The translations under genes were made by a program, and so were the position numbers. Shown piece after piece: positions 1 to 11,020 of a stretch of DNA of 64,000 nt. Numbering within the stretch: the first letter of the stretch is position 1; every line of letters begins with the position of its first letter. The notes under the pieces were generated by a model. That model ran no database searches. It was not told the origin of the DNA and saw only the letters and a program-made list of their open reading frames with translations. Source of the stretch: Erodium maritimum. Lineage: Eukaryota > Streptophyta > Magnoliopsida > Geraniales > Geraniaceae. The stretch is from the NCBI GenBank assembly GCA_963921825.1, contig OY997593.1, positions 67,874,039-67,938,038 of the forward strand. Direction: 5' to 3'.

Positions 1-659
1 TGGTCTGCCTTGGCCCAATGTCCTTTTTTTTAATCAAACCCAAAATTCAACTCGTTTTCCAACCAACGACGGTTCAAACTAATAATTTAAATATTAATAA
101 TTTTAACCAGGGTGGTCTTTACATATTTCCTCCAGGCGAGGACTGCCAAACAGCCCTGCCAGTAGCCATGAATCAGCATCAGGAAAGGGTGGCAGGTGTT
201 TGGAGGCCTAACCCTATGATCCGAGACTAGGCTCGCCTGGCCCTTTTTGGAAGAGCAAGGAAGCACCCAATTTCTCATTTTGTTTTAGTTTGTTGCAGTT
301 TTTATTTCGCATTAGTTTGTTGCATTTTTTTTTCAGTTTTTTGTTTTGTTTTGGTTTTATATTTTGTCAAGGGTAGAAGTTGGATTTATATCTCTTTGTC
401 TAAAATGCAAATTAGACTACCTCTACGGCTCCAAGAACTTTGAAATGATTACGAACGCCCCAGACATATTCTAGAAGCCAGGACCTTTGGCTCTATCTTT
501 GTAATGTTTGTTTGGCATAATTTTTTTTATCAACGTATTTTTTGTTAGAAAAAGATACTTTTCAAGCAAGAAAGTATATGAGGGGCAAGCCCTGAGAAAA
601 CGATTACAAGAAGAGCTCGAAAACAGAAACTTAATAGGACAAAATCCTATACCGTTGGA

Positions 660-1440
660 CAACGTCCTACAAAATGAAAACGAAAACTAGGGGCCAAAAC
701 TTCAGCCCTCATCGGTGACCCACTCATCACCCTCCGAAATATCATCGATGGCCTTCGCTTCAAACTGATCCGTATAAGCTTTACGATCTTGCACGAACTA
801 TGGCCAAACATCAACAGGATTGGCGATTCTTTCAAGACTCAGAGATCATGCTCTTGGCTTAGACAAGGTCGTATACTAGTCCAAGAGGTGTTTAGGTGGT
901 TGACTCTGACGCTTCGGGGGTTTAAGCGGGATGTCCTTCCAAGGACTTACTTTACCCTTATTACCTCCCGAAACACCTCCTGAGTTGGAGCTTGGAACAC
1001 TCGGGTTTTCCAATGCAGTCACAACACCTGAGCTAACTGCCAAACCCTCTTAAGCAGTCTAAACTACCGCCACATCCGCACCATTTTCGAGTACTTGATC
1101 CGGAATTGATGGGTCTTGGACTTGATACTGATTTAAAGATTCTTGGGTTAGTGGGTCTTGGGTTACTTGACCCGGAAGCAACCCACCTCCCAAAGACACT
1201 CTACCGTTAACCTCATGGGCTTCGAAATGGCCCACTGATGCTGCATCTCCATTCTCATGGACAGCTACAATATCGGTGATTGAATCTTCTGGGATTTTGG
1301 GGTCAACAAAGACGTGATCTAATCCCTCCACAGTCGCAATGGAATCGGAAATTTGAAATTTGAAATCTGATTTCCCCGAGGATCTTTCGGAACGGATCTA
1401 AATATCGTCAGAGGACGCCGCCGCCGCCGATGGATTAACC
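660..1440 (-). pseudogene. Probable continuation of the interrupted LINE ORF1 remnant
   Basis: Minus-strand coding-like sequence with an open run of 90 codons (1331-1059), rich in Asp, Glu, Val and Gly, then further short frames. It lies directly on the other side of the nested insertion from the RRM-like frame at 6071-6559. The pre-insertion target therefore runs from about 6600 to about 660 once the insert is ignored. No domain is recognised here. The link to the RRM remnant is inferred from position and strand only. Bases 1-660 hold only short frames and AT-rich sequence that I cannot assign. Confidence 0.25.
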
Positions 1441-1909
1441 AAAGGTGAACGGCCGATTCAAAAATAACAAACTACAGAGGCAAAAAAAACCCTCCCGCCT
1501 CTCGTTTGCCCCTTTTTGCTCCACCGCCTCCGGCGGCTCTTGTGGTCCATCTCGGGCCATGAGAGCCGCTGGCCCTCCTGCCTCCACTCCCCTCCTCTCT
1601 CCTTGTTGCTCCTCTGACCTTGGCCGCCGTCTTCTCCTCTCGCCCTTCCCCCCGGCTCCACCCTTGTGGTCCCTCTCCTCGAGCTCGCCCTTTACCCCTT
1701 CCTATTGTGGCTGTGCCTTGCTCGCCTTTCTTCTCCTCTGGGCTCCGGTGCCGCCTCGCCTCCGCCTCCTCTCTTCTCGTTCTTTGACGCGTTGTCAGAT
1801 CTAGGGTTTGGGTCGGTTTGGCCGCTTCTCCGGCGTCTCTGCTGCGGCTCTTGGGGTCGCCGCCCTCTTCTTCTTCTCGGAGCTCCTTCTCGGCTCGGCT
1901 CACCCTTGT

Positions 1910-4900
1910 TGTAAGAACCGCCCCCGATCGACTCCGTTCGAACCGGTGACTTTGGACGAAGTTTGACTTTTGGCCGGAAAAGTCACCCAATGCCTCCGGA
2001 AGTCATTCGGGGCTTTTCTGGGGCCCAAAAAGCTTAGTCGTCATCACGGTTGGCTTAATTGGGCCGTTTCCATTCATTTGAGTATAATATCGAAGGAAGT
2101 CAAATTTGGTCAAAACCGAGCTTTTTATCGAGTAAATGCAATTAATTTTGGACTGCTGGATTTTAAATGGAAGAGAGTAGTCCCCACTATGCCAAGTGTC
2201 ACTAATAGCTTGGAGGAAAGGAAAGAGGCTCAAATGTCATCTCTACCCTCACTAGTTGTCCATGAAAGGGATAAGAACTAAAGGGTTTCTGGCCTTTTTC
2301 ACCTCTAGGTCTTTTTAAGGCATTAGATGACACAAATTCAGCTCATTTCTCTAGTGGTATCCGAAAATTGAGAGAGGAGGGAGAACTTGGAGCTTCCATG
2401 GTGTCTTGAAGAGAAAGCAAGAGAAAAGAGAGACCTTTTGTATCAATCTCTACCCAAATCCTCTCCAAAATACCTTCATCTTCATCAACTCATTCTCCTA
2501 GAGGTATGGATACTCACAACTCTCCATTTCATCTACTCTCATTTCTTGGGTTTTGTGGGTATTGGCTTGAAGTTGTTAAACTAGCCTTGTTTTGGTTATT
2601 TGGAGAAGAAGTAGTGAAGTAGGAGGTTTGGATTGTACTCTTGTTGAAGCTTTGATGAACCCATTTGAGGGTGTTGTTGTTGGGTGACTTTGGATGAACT
2701 TTTGGGAGTTTTTTATTTGATTGTGATTTGGAGAATCCTTGGAAACTTGTTTATTTGTTGATTTCTACCATGGGTAGAGGAGTTTTGGAGGTATTTGATT
2801 GTTTTGGGAGCTGGAAATGGTTAAAAATGGAGTTTGGTTGTGGATTTTCGGAGAAAATGAGCTGGAGGTTGAAGAAGGGCGGAACTGCCATGGAGCGTCA
2901 AGGATCTGTGATGGATCCCGTGACGGGCGACGTCACGGCTCCGTGAGGGAGACCGTGACGGCACACGTCACGGCTCTGTGACAGTGTCCGTGACCGACCA
3001 GTTTTGGGGGTTTTTGATGGTTTTTCCACCGTCTTGAGTTTGTTTTGGAGCTTAACTTTTGGAAGGGTTTTGGGGACTTTTGTTACTGTTAAGTAGAGTC
3101 TAATTAGAGTTGTTTTGTGTTCAAAGACCACAAGACCTTGAAGAACGAAGATCTTGAAGACCGAAGACCTTGCCGGTACCCGTGTGAAGAACGGTGTGGT
3201 GACTATCGATTGTGACATCAGAGTGTTAAGAGGAAGACCGCGAGGTAGGGGAAGTCTTAATTTCTTAATTAACGCTTAGTATGCATGATTAGGATAATAA
3301 AATCGGAAAGGTCCTAGAATTGCCTATAGGATGCGAATAACTAGAATAAGCGTATTTCAATTATTAATAACCGGAACTGTCTAGAATGTATGCTTAGGAT
3401 GAAGATGACGATTAGTGAAGCTTGCTTTCAATACTTGGGATTTGATTTACTGGTAGAGAGGATGTGAAGAGCTCTCGGATTAGTTGTGTGCTAGGTTCAC
3501 ATGCTTGGTTGTTAGTTATTAGGATAATATAAGAGTCTAATGAAACTAGATTAGCTTGTACGATTGAATACTTAATTGATCGTTCACATGATTGTTGATT
3601 GGTTGAATGCTTACTTGGTTGATTGAGTTATTGTGTTGTTATAATTGTTGATTGAACGGATGATCGAGTATGACTGGTTGTGCCAAGGGGTACAATCAGG
3701 TGATCGATGTACCAATGGTTCGTGATAGGTAAGTATGACGGTAAGGGTAATTGTGGGTATGAAACCTGTGTGGTATGTATTGATGAACGTGTGTACTTCT
3801 AAGATTGAGGATTAAGTGAACGTCTTTGGTGTATTGTGGTGAAAGTGTGATTCGATAAGAGTTGGTCGATGGACATATTATTGTATGCTTTCCTTATTCT
3901 TATTCTTGAATGTTAATGCTTGTTCCTTTATTCTTATCCTTGAATTGTATGCTTGCCTCTTTGTTTGTTTGGTTGTTGTTTGGTTCGGTACTACACCGGG
4001 GGGGGGGGGGGTAATCCGGTGCCGTTGTGGTGGTTGGAGTTGGACAGATACAGTGAGATATTGACTGAGTATTGGAGCCTGAGGGCATTGGTTACTGGAT
4101 ATTACGAGAATTGATTATTGGCAGATCCTGCGGGATATTTATTGATTATTGGCAGATCCTGCGGGATATTTATTGATTATTGGCAAATCCTGCGGGATAT
4201 TGAGTGATGAGAGAAGCCTGAGGGCTCGGCGGATCCTGCGGGATATTGAGTGGATTATTTCATGAGAGATGGTTACTGAGGTTTCACCCAAGGGCGTGCG
4301 TCCCAGCGGAGCACCACCTTGGTTCCCTATGACATATGGTCCTTTGGAGGCATTTCTGGGAATCCCGATGATAAGCGCCCAATTGGGACTGTTTCCGGTG
4401 CCCCAACGCATGTGCGTCCTCTGGACCGAGGGAAAATCTGATATGATATGGGTACTCTGGTGGATCGGAATATGGGAACCGATGTGATCCCAGAATCTAT
4501 CCATGGATCGGAGGCTTGAGAAAGCGAGTGATTGGCGTGATATTAATTGCTCCCATTTTAATAAGTTATGATTCGTTGTAGTACTTTCATGAAATCTTTT
4601 AAGTTACTGTTATCTTGGAAAAAGCGATACTATTTCAGTACCCGGATTCCATAGCATTTCATTGATTTATAGAATTTACTCGTTCCCGTTGTGTCGGTTT
4701 TATATTTTAGTATAACGTTCTCTATTTATTCTCTGGGATTTTATCGTTATCCTCGAGAATGCGTTATTGTTATCGTTGCTTCTTATTCGTTTATTATACC
4801 TTTTGGTCTAAGGGTTTGAAATACTTTTGTGGCATCGAATTAAAGCAGCTTTAATATTAAACTCGGAGACTAAAGTTATTTACGATTTTCCCTACTGAGC

Positions 4901-5206
4901 GTAAGCTCATCCCCTTTGTTTCTCTTACTGTTTTACAAGAGTACCAGATGTCTAGAGTGGGCGAGGCTTGGGAGCTTCAGTTCATTTTGGGATTCGTTTT
5001 GGAGTTGTGTTGTTCTTTCCTGTTAAACATTTTATATCTTACTTTGTACATCGAGCTGTGACTCATTGAGGATTTCGAACGTTTACTTATATCGTTTTGA
5101 TGGAGTTTTTATGAGATTCGAGTATTTTATCAATCGTTTATTTCTTAATCTATTTTAACTTGAGTCGCGTATCGAATCCGGTCAAAACCGGATATGGGGC
5201 GTGACA
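1910..5206 (+). mobile_element. Solo LTR of a large LTR retrotransposon, 3.3 kb
   Basis: The block begins TGTAAGAACC at 1910 and ends GGGGCGTGACA at 5206, so it has canonical TG...CA ends. It is flanked by the 5-bp duplication CTTGT at 1905-1909 and 5207-5211. No gag or pol reading frame occurs in its 3,297 bp, and no second LTR or internal domain is present, so it fits a single long LTR left by LTR-LTR recombination. LTRs above 3 kb with TGTAAGAACC-like ends are seen in plant Ty3/gypsy lineages (Tekay/Del-like); that assignment is inference. Internally it holds a short tandem repeat near 4110-4260 and a G14 tract at 3998-4011. Confidence 0.8.
4105..4260 (+). repeat. Short tandem repeat inside the solo LTR
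   Basis: A unit of about 31 bp containing GGCAGATCCTGCGGGATAT is repeated three times in succession and then in shortened form. Units abut, with no unique spacers. Copies differ by one or two bases. Internal repeats of this kind are common in U3 regions of large plant LTRs. Confidence 0.7.
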
Positions 5207-6070
5207 CTTGTGCTGGTGTTGCTCGGTCGACTTCTCTCTCCGACCTCCTTGGTTGCACCTGCCCTCTCTCGCCACCCGTGCCCGAGCCGCCCGTCCCCTT
5301 TTCCGATGGTATCTTCTCCCAGCCCCTCTTGCTGCTTGCGATGGTGGTCGGGGGCCCGTCTTTCTTCTGGGTGTTGGCCCCGTCGGGTTATCTAGACCAT
5401 TTTGGCCTCTCCTTACCTGAAGTTTTGGGGTTGTGTGGTCTCGTGCTCGTGTGTCATACCTGTAGGTGCTCCTCTCTCTGGCCTGGCTCGCCCATGTCCT
5501 TGCGCCGTCGTCTCCTCCGTTCGTTGCTACGCGCCGGTTGGTCTTGGCGGTTTTGGAGCTTCCGTTTTCTTGGGTGCTGGCCCCGGTTTGCTCCTCTGCT
5601 CCTGGTCGTCGCCTTTCCCTCTGTCGTGCTTGGGTTGGTCGCCGGCGCTCCGGGTGCTGGCCCACGGCGTCCCTCCCCTCTGGTTCGCGGCTTGGTTCTG
5701 GGCGATCTCCGGTGGCCCTCGGCATTCGGGTTTGTATCGTTTCGGGCGTGCTACCGTTCAGTGCGTCTGTTTCGCGTTTCTCGAAGCATCTGGTCCTGAG
5801 GTTGGCGCATGAGGACCGTGTCAGCCGTTTGGGGTTCCCCTTTATTTGGGCTTCCCTTGTTCTGGCCCTCTTTTCTTGTTTGGGCCTTGTGCTCTGTTCT
5901 GTATCTCTTCTTGCCTTTTTGGCTTATCTATAAAAACTGTTTTTTTGCTGCTCAAAAAAAAACAAGGTGAACGATCCAGCAACAATATATTGGCCTCCCT
6001 AACCCCAAAAACATGGTTGTTGCCACCCTGTTTTTCCGAGAGCGATGCTCTGTTTTGAGCCCCCGGTGAT

Positions 6071-6559
6071 CTAACTAGATTTACGACGTCTAGCGAAGGG
6101 TACAAACAAGATATATCTATTCACCTTATATCTATTTGGACTGTTTACTGCCTGCACAGTCGCAACCTTTGATCGGAATCTCACAAACCCAAACATTTGA
6201 GACTTACGATTTGGTCGGGCGAAGCACAGACGAGGAAACGACTTCTCCAAAGGAGCAAAAGTATGTCGAATCCAGTCGTAAGGTGGTTTACATACAAAGA
6301 TCTCATCGTCTAAGGTTGCAACCTTCCTTGCACGCCTCTGTTTCCTTGTCATTGAGCGAACACCTGGCTTGATCGACGCTACCACAAGCTCAGCTTCCGA
6401 CTTCCCATTTCGTCCTTGATCAACAGACTTGTCTATAACAGAGGCCTGCTTAATCCGCGATGCTTTGTCGACCTTCAACCCTGACTGAACAGAGGCCTGC
6501 CTCTCAAGACTCGGCAACACTTTGGTAACCTTCAACCATGACTGCACGACTTCCTTCAA
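6071..6559 (-). pseudogene. LINE-type ORF1 remnant with RRM-like domain
   Basis: An open minus-strand frame of about 160 codons. The N-terminal half is Lys/Ser-rich. The last 75 residues resemble an RNA-recognition motif: an RNP2-like stretch (IFVCKPPYDW) and, about 40 residues later, an RNP1-like stretch (MFGFVRFRS) followed by an A..A..N pattern and a hydrophobic strand. Plant L1-type LINEs often carry one RRM in ORF1, which binds the element's own RNA; that is family knowledge. The minus-strand reading seems to resume beyond the large insertion at 1442-5973, in frames down to about 660. No intact ORF1 remains and no ORF2 lies next to it, so I read it as a dead element. A host RRM gene fragment is the alternative. 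Confidence 0.45.
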
Positions 6560-6629
6560 GGCATCGGTTTTCTCTGTGATCTGGATAGAGTACTGATCTG
6601 ACCGTCTCCTTTACTGTCGGGATCGTCGA

Positions 6630-6905
6630 GAGCATCCACCGGCTAGTTGTTTGCATTTTTTGATTTTTTTAAAACAACGTCAAATTAAACAAGTTATTTT
6701 ATTAATATCAAATTAAAACTACATACGATAATTAAACTACATACGTCGTCATTGGGCCGGCGACTAGCCGTTGGGCCTCCTACGACGACTGACTACAACG
6801 ACCGGTGCTGCAACGCCTCCTGCGTCGAAGAAGCGTCGCAGGAGTCGTTGCAGACGCTGCGACAACATCCAAACAACGATGAATCGACGACTGCTAGAGA
6901 TGCTC
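6630..6905. mobile_element. Possible MITE with GAGCATC ends and an internal hairpin
   Basis: The ends read GAGCATCCACC... at 6630 and ...AGAGATGCTC at 6905, an imperfect inverted pair of the type seen in PIF/Harbinger MITEs. The flanks CGA and TTA do not form a clean 3-bp duplication, so the call is weak. Inside, 6810-6827 and 6833-6851 form a near-perfect 18-19 bp stem with a 5-base loop. Confidence 0.35.
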
Positions 6906-7266
6906 TTATGGACTAATAGTTCATGGTAACAGAAAAAAAGTCAGTTTTTCTCTTCTCTTCCAAACTAATTAAGCTAATTCAAATCGTTTCACAATCAAGC
7001 TAAGTAAAAATTATAGAAATAACAAAATAGAAATTTTATTAACTAAGATACAAAACAAAAAATTCATCACGAAAGGGAAATTACACAATTCTACCGGGAT
7101 CAATGTCCCCTAAACTAGGCGCTCCAGAAATTTTTGTACTATCGACTATATCCCGCTTTAAGTCACATATATACATTTTCGTTGAACTAGAGGAAAAAAT
7201 AAGTGTACATCCATGTTATATATATACAATGTAGCTGTAGTGTGGTGATGAGGGGCTAACTACTAG

Positions 7267-10200
7267 CTAGATGATCCTCTTCTTCTGAAAGTATCTCTTC
7301 AAATGCCATACTTGGAAGCCAGAAACCAAAATGCAGACCCCCAAAGACATGATGCTGAACCATGCCACCCTCGCATTCGTCTTCTCGCTCACCACCCTCA
7401 TACCCTCTTCCCTGTTTATTTCATCCATCAAACTCAACATCAACATCGATCGATCACAATCAGGAGCAAAACCAGGCAGTACTTAGGGTGTTCCATGGAA
7501 CAACCTAAAATATAAGAACTTGGTGTAATGGTATAAAGTTCTTGGATATAAGGGAACGTTAGTTCAATTCACCACGGGAACACTCCGAGTAAATTTTTTT
7601 CTGGTTCCGCCCCTGATCACAATCACAATCACCACTACATATATATGATCTTACCTTCCCTTGAGGTTCAGTAGGGTATCATGTATCTGCTCCACTGCCC
7701 CCTCAAGCTTCCTCAGCTCCAGCTCCACACCCTATAAATCAGTAATTGTACCATCTCAATATGACACATCATATTTCACAACTATTAGCTATAAAGTTTG
7801 GTTAATAGAAACTATCACACAATGAGAATAATTCAGGTTGGCCTATTAAGCTGGGTGAATAGTGATCACTGGCACTATCTTAGGAGTTTGAATCCCTAAG
7901 TGGGGTTATGTATATAATACACATGTTTTCATCTTGAACTACGACCACTGGTTTCCAAAGAGAGAGGGTCTCCCTTCTCTCTAGAAACCCTAAATCGCTT
8001 CTTCACCAAGCTCTCCACCATTGCGTCTCTCTTTATTGCCGGCGATCTCTTTTCATGGAACCGCTGACGGTCCTTGCTCGTTGCTCACTTTCTCTCCTGC
8101 TCCTTGCTTCTTCACCGCGCCCTCTCTCTTTCGTCTCTCTCTTCTCTCTCCTTGAGATCTCATGTTCTTCGGCCAGGATACTCAGATCCGGTGATTATTA
8201 GCCTTCTCCTTTGACGGTGGATTGTTCAGATCTGGTGTAGGAGCCCTTTCTTTTTGGATTGGCGCGGATCTGGTGCCCTTTTCGCTCATCCTCCTTTGCC
8301 GCCCTCTCCGTTCTGGTTTGCTTAGGTATGTCTTGATGAAGAGCCTCTCCCTTTGGCAGCAGAGCCTCCCCAATACCGGCGTGGGACAATCTTCTCCACC
8401 CTCCATTGTGTGGATCTTCGCGGTTTGGGCCAGGCCTTCTACTTCGTTTGGCTGGTCGCCTCCTTGTCGCTGCCTCACTTTCGGATTTGGTCTCCCGGAT
8501 CAAATCTGTAGCTGTCGTTCGCCACCGCCGCTCGTTGGACCTTGCTCCCCTCTGTGGTCGTGCTCCAGTTTAGTCCTTTCTTCTCTGTTCGTGGTCTTGG
8601 AGGTAAGATCCCTTCGTGCCTGGTTAATGCTCGGTCGAAATTCTAGTTCCTTCCATTTGGGCGTTTCTCGGTGTAGGCCAGAAGCGTGTGGAGGAATGGG
8701 TACTTGACCAGGCCTTCGGGTTGTCTGCTCTGTAAGGTAATCTCTTCTTCTTTCTAGTTGGGTATTATCTCCTACATCCCTCTCCATGCATCACTTACAG
8801 TCCGGCTTCATTTCTTCTCGAACATGTTGTGGTTCGAGTTCGCTGGTCAAGGTGTTGACCGCCGGCGAGTTCTTATGGTAAGTTTTCCCTCTTGTGAAGC
8901 CATCTGTTTGGGATGTTGTGGATTTAAGGGCTCGTCTCAACTATTGCGGGGTTGGCCGGCGGCATTTTGAGATAAGAGTAGATTTTCTCTTCAAGGATAG
9001 GATTAGAGATTGCCTGGTTGAGGCTTTGGCAGACAGAAGCTTTCCCCTTTGTGCTTCATGGTTAATAGATCTTATTTCTTAGACCCTTTTTCAAAATCTC
9101 AGGGCTTCAAGGTGGACATACTTGAGTTCCAAGACCTTCTTTGGTTTTTTTAGCTTCTTCAGTCTGTCTCAGTTGTTTTGTATGGTTGTTTAATCTTGGT
9201 GTTAGGTAATCTGGTTGTTCTGTTGTTTTTGTTTAGTTTTCCTTTTTCCTTGGTGTGGGCTTCTTGAGGTCCCGGTTTGGAATGCTCCGTGTTGTATCAT
9301 TTTCTCCCGCTGTGTTCTTCTTTTCAAAGAACCAGCGTTTTTATATATGTTTTGCTTATCAAAAAAGTTGTATATAATACCCATTGTATATTATAATCGT
9401 TATGTTTTGAGATTATTTCATATGGTGTAAGAGATGTCGTCGTGGTCCATTTTAGAAAACGGTCAGTGTGTTTCTTATCATAAAGATGGTTACGTCCATT
9501 GAAATCTTTAATGTAACCGCGCACATTTAATTGGTTGATATATAATATCTACGTAACATCGTCGTTTATAAAAAGAAAAACTAAAATCTGACCTCGATCT
9601 TCTCCCTCCTGGCGACGGAGTCCCAGTCTTTAGCTGCAATTCCTGTTTTCCAATCGAGGTTAACGCTGATTTCACCGGTTTGTGGGTGAGTCTCATCCAA
9701 CCAGAAACAGGCCGTGTAGCCCCCGTCCTCGGTGGTGGTGAAAGCAAATTGGCCGTGCGTCGTATTCTCTGACTGATGAAGAATGTTCCCATACGGTGAA
9801 GTTGCCTACACAACAACACATATCAAAATGAAGTAACCTTCCTTTTAATGAAATCCCGCTTTTATCCTCAATGAAAATACCCCCATCGGGTGGGTTTTAT
9901 TCAATCGGAGCTGATCGAGCTTCTGATAGGGGTTTTCATCAAGGATAAAAACGTAATATCGTAAAAATTCCTTCTTTTTTTGACGAAAATGAAAGATTTA
10001 TTAAGCTGAATCGGAAGCCAGTAACACATAAATAGGGGCGGGATTTTATTTGATCGGATATTTTCATAAGGGTAAAAATATAGTTAAGACCTTGACGGAG
10101 ATGGTGGGGTTGATGGTGGGATCATCGGCGATGACAACGTAATTGCCCAGAACGACGACGTTGTTCTGAATTTCCTCAGAGATGCACTTCATCATACCCG

Positions 10201-10312
10201 TCTCCGGCATGTTGATCCAGATTGCGTCGCTCGCCGGAAAAATGTCACCGGCGAATAAGACCAAGAGGAACGACAGTACATTCCGGCGCGTAAGAAAACC
10301 TGCCTTCCTCAT
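7267..10312 (-). CDS. p24 family cargo receptor, delta subfamily (GOLD domain, TMED-like)
   Basis: Four exons join in phase to 218 codons: 10312-10091, 9805-9593, 7731-7655 and 7411-7267. The product has an N-terminal signal peptide (about residues 1-30, ending near PASDA), then a GOLD domain starting IWINMPETG. Its two cysteines (MKCISEE and YTACFW) would form the usual disulfide. A coiled-coil follows ([17 protein letters not shown]), then one membrane span ([20 protein letters not shown]) and a short cytosolic tail [10 protein letters not shown] with aromatic and dibasic signals. p24 proteins cycle between ER and Golgi in COPI/COPII vesicles and help sort cargo such as GPI-anchored proteins. 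The length matches the usual 210-220 residues. I chose the ATG at 10312 because it places the signal peptide at the N-terminus; an upstream in-frame start near 10360 would add 16 residues. Intron 2 is enlarged by a retro-insert. Confidence 0.92.
7921..9368 (+). mobile_element. 1.45-kb poly(A)-tailed non-LTR element in intron 2 of the p24 gene
   Basis: A perfect 12-bp direct repeat, TGTATATAATAC, lies at 7909-7920 and 9369-9380, the second copy just after the tail GCTTATCAAAAAAG. The insert is GC-rich at its 5' end and T-rich towards the tail, and has no long ORF. It runs antisense to the p24 gene and supplies most of the 1.86-kb intron 2. The perfect duplication suggests a fairly recent insertion. 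It shares tail style and base composition with the elements at 1452-5963 and 33742-34870. Confidence 0.8.
9856..9957. repeat. Short inverted repeat in intron 1 of the p24 gene
   Basis: The segment around 9856-9888 (CTTTTATCCTCAATGAAAA followed by TACCCCC) is complementary to 9927-9957 (GGGGTTTTCATCAAGGATA followed by AAAACG). It gives a stem of about 28 bp with few mismatches and a loop near 40 bases. A third related fragment sits at 10036-10080. It may be a MITE remnant; a role in splicing is not shown. Confidence 0.5.
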
Positions 10313-10360
10313 CAGAACGGAACGGAACGGAACAGCTCTCTGGATCTGCGTCTCAAGCAA

Positions 10361-11020
10361 TCTATCTCCGTTGACCAGCTTCCATTTTTTAGTTACTGTT
10401 TATATTTATTTTTGTTTAAGAAATGATATTGTCCTAAAAAAACAAATTTGAAATAGAAAATAGAAAATCCATTTAAAAAAGAAATATAAAATAGGAAATC
10501 TAATAAACTAATTTCGCATGCAGATAAGGCGATGTGATTGATATTTATTTTGAGAAAACTCGTACGATCTATCTTTGGCTCTTTATAATTTTAGAAATGA
10601 TTGATCCATTTAGGGTAATTGTTAAAATATATATATCAATATATATACCTTCAAAATTTTAAACAAATAATTATTAAAAAAACACAAAACCAAAAAATTC
10701 ATATCTTATATAGTTTTTTAGCAAAATATAACTTGTATTTAAGTGGAAATGTTAGATCACAATGATTATACAATAGTGGAATAATAGATAAACAGAAGGA
10801 AGGATAAAATATAGTTTCGAGGACAATCAAAACATTGGTCCTATAACTAAATATTCGGTAAATTTAAGAAGGAAAGTAAGGCTGGTTCCCTATTCATATT
10901 GTGAGCAGCGCACGACATCTACGATTCTTTTCCCGTCTGGACTTGAACTACTATGTTGTGTTGAAACAGATGTCCAAGAAGTAAACCAGGGGAAGGAGAA
11001 GGCTGGAGAACAGGAGGGTC
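10361..11020. other. AT-rich intergenic stretch upstream of the p24 gene
   Basis: Very AT-rich sequence between the p24 start and the degenerate repeat block at 11 kb. It should include the p24 promoter, but I could not pick out a convincing TATA box or a conserved element. No gene is visible. Confidence 0.4.

Larger units (their letters stand above)
1452..5963 (+). mobile_element. Poly(A)-tailed non-LTR retroelement (about 1.2 kb), split by a solo LTR
   Basis: The 10-bp sequence AAGGTGAACG occurs at 1442-1451 and again at 5964-5973, directly after an A-run at 5954-5962. That is the footprint of target-primed insertion with a target-site duplication and a poly(A) tail. Without the 3.3-kb LTR inside, the element is about 1.2 kb. 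It is GC- and pyrimidine-rich at the 5' end and has no convincing ORF. Its 3' end (a stretch like GCTGCTC before the A-run) resembles that of the elements at 7921-9368 and 33742-34870, which suggests one family of non-autonomous, L1-dependent elements. The long frames here (for example 5194-5799) reflect base composition. Confidence 0.75.

Noticed and set aside
1445-1990. Overlapping frames of 119-172 codons on both strands
   Set aside because: They lie across the border of a non-LTR insert and a solo LTR, so they cannot be one old gene; composition explains them.
4105-4260. Regular repeats that might look like a CRISPR array
   Set aside because: Units abut with no unique spacers, within a plant LTR. 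It is an ordinary tandem repeat.
5194-5799. A 201-codon frame, and others around it, after the solo LTR
   Set aside because: Very GC- and pyrimidine-rich non-LTR sequence. Frames on both strands are open by composition, and none has a domain.
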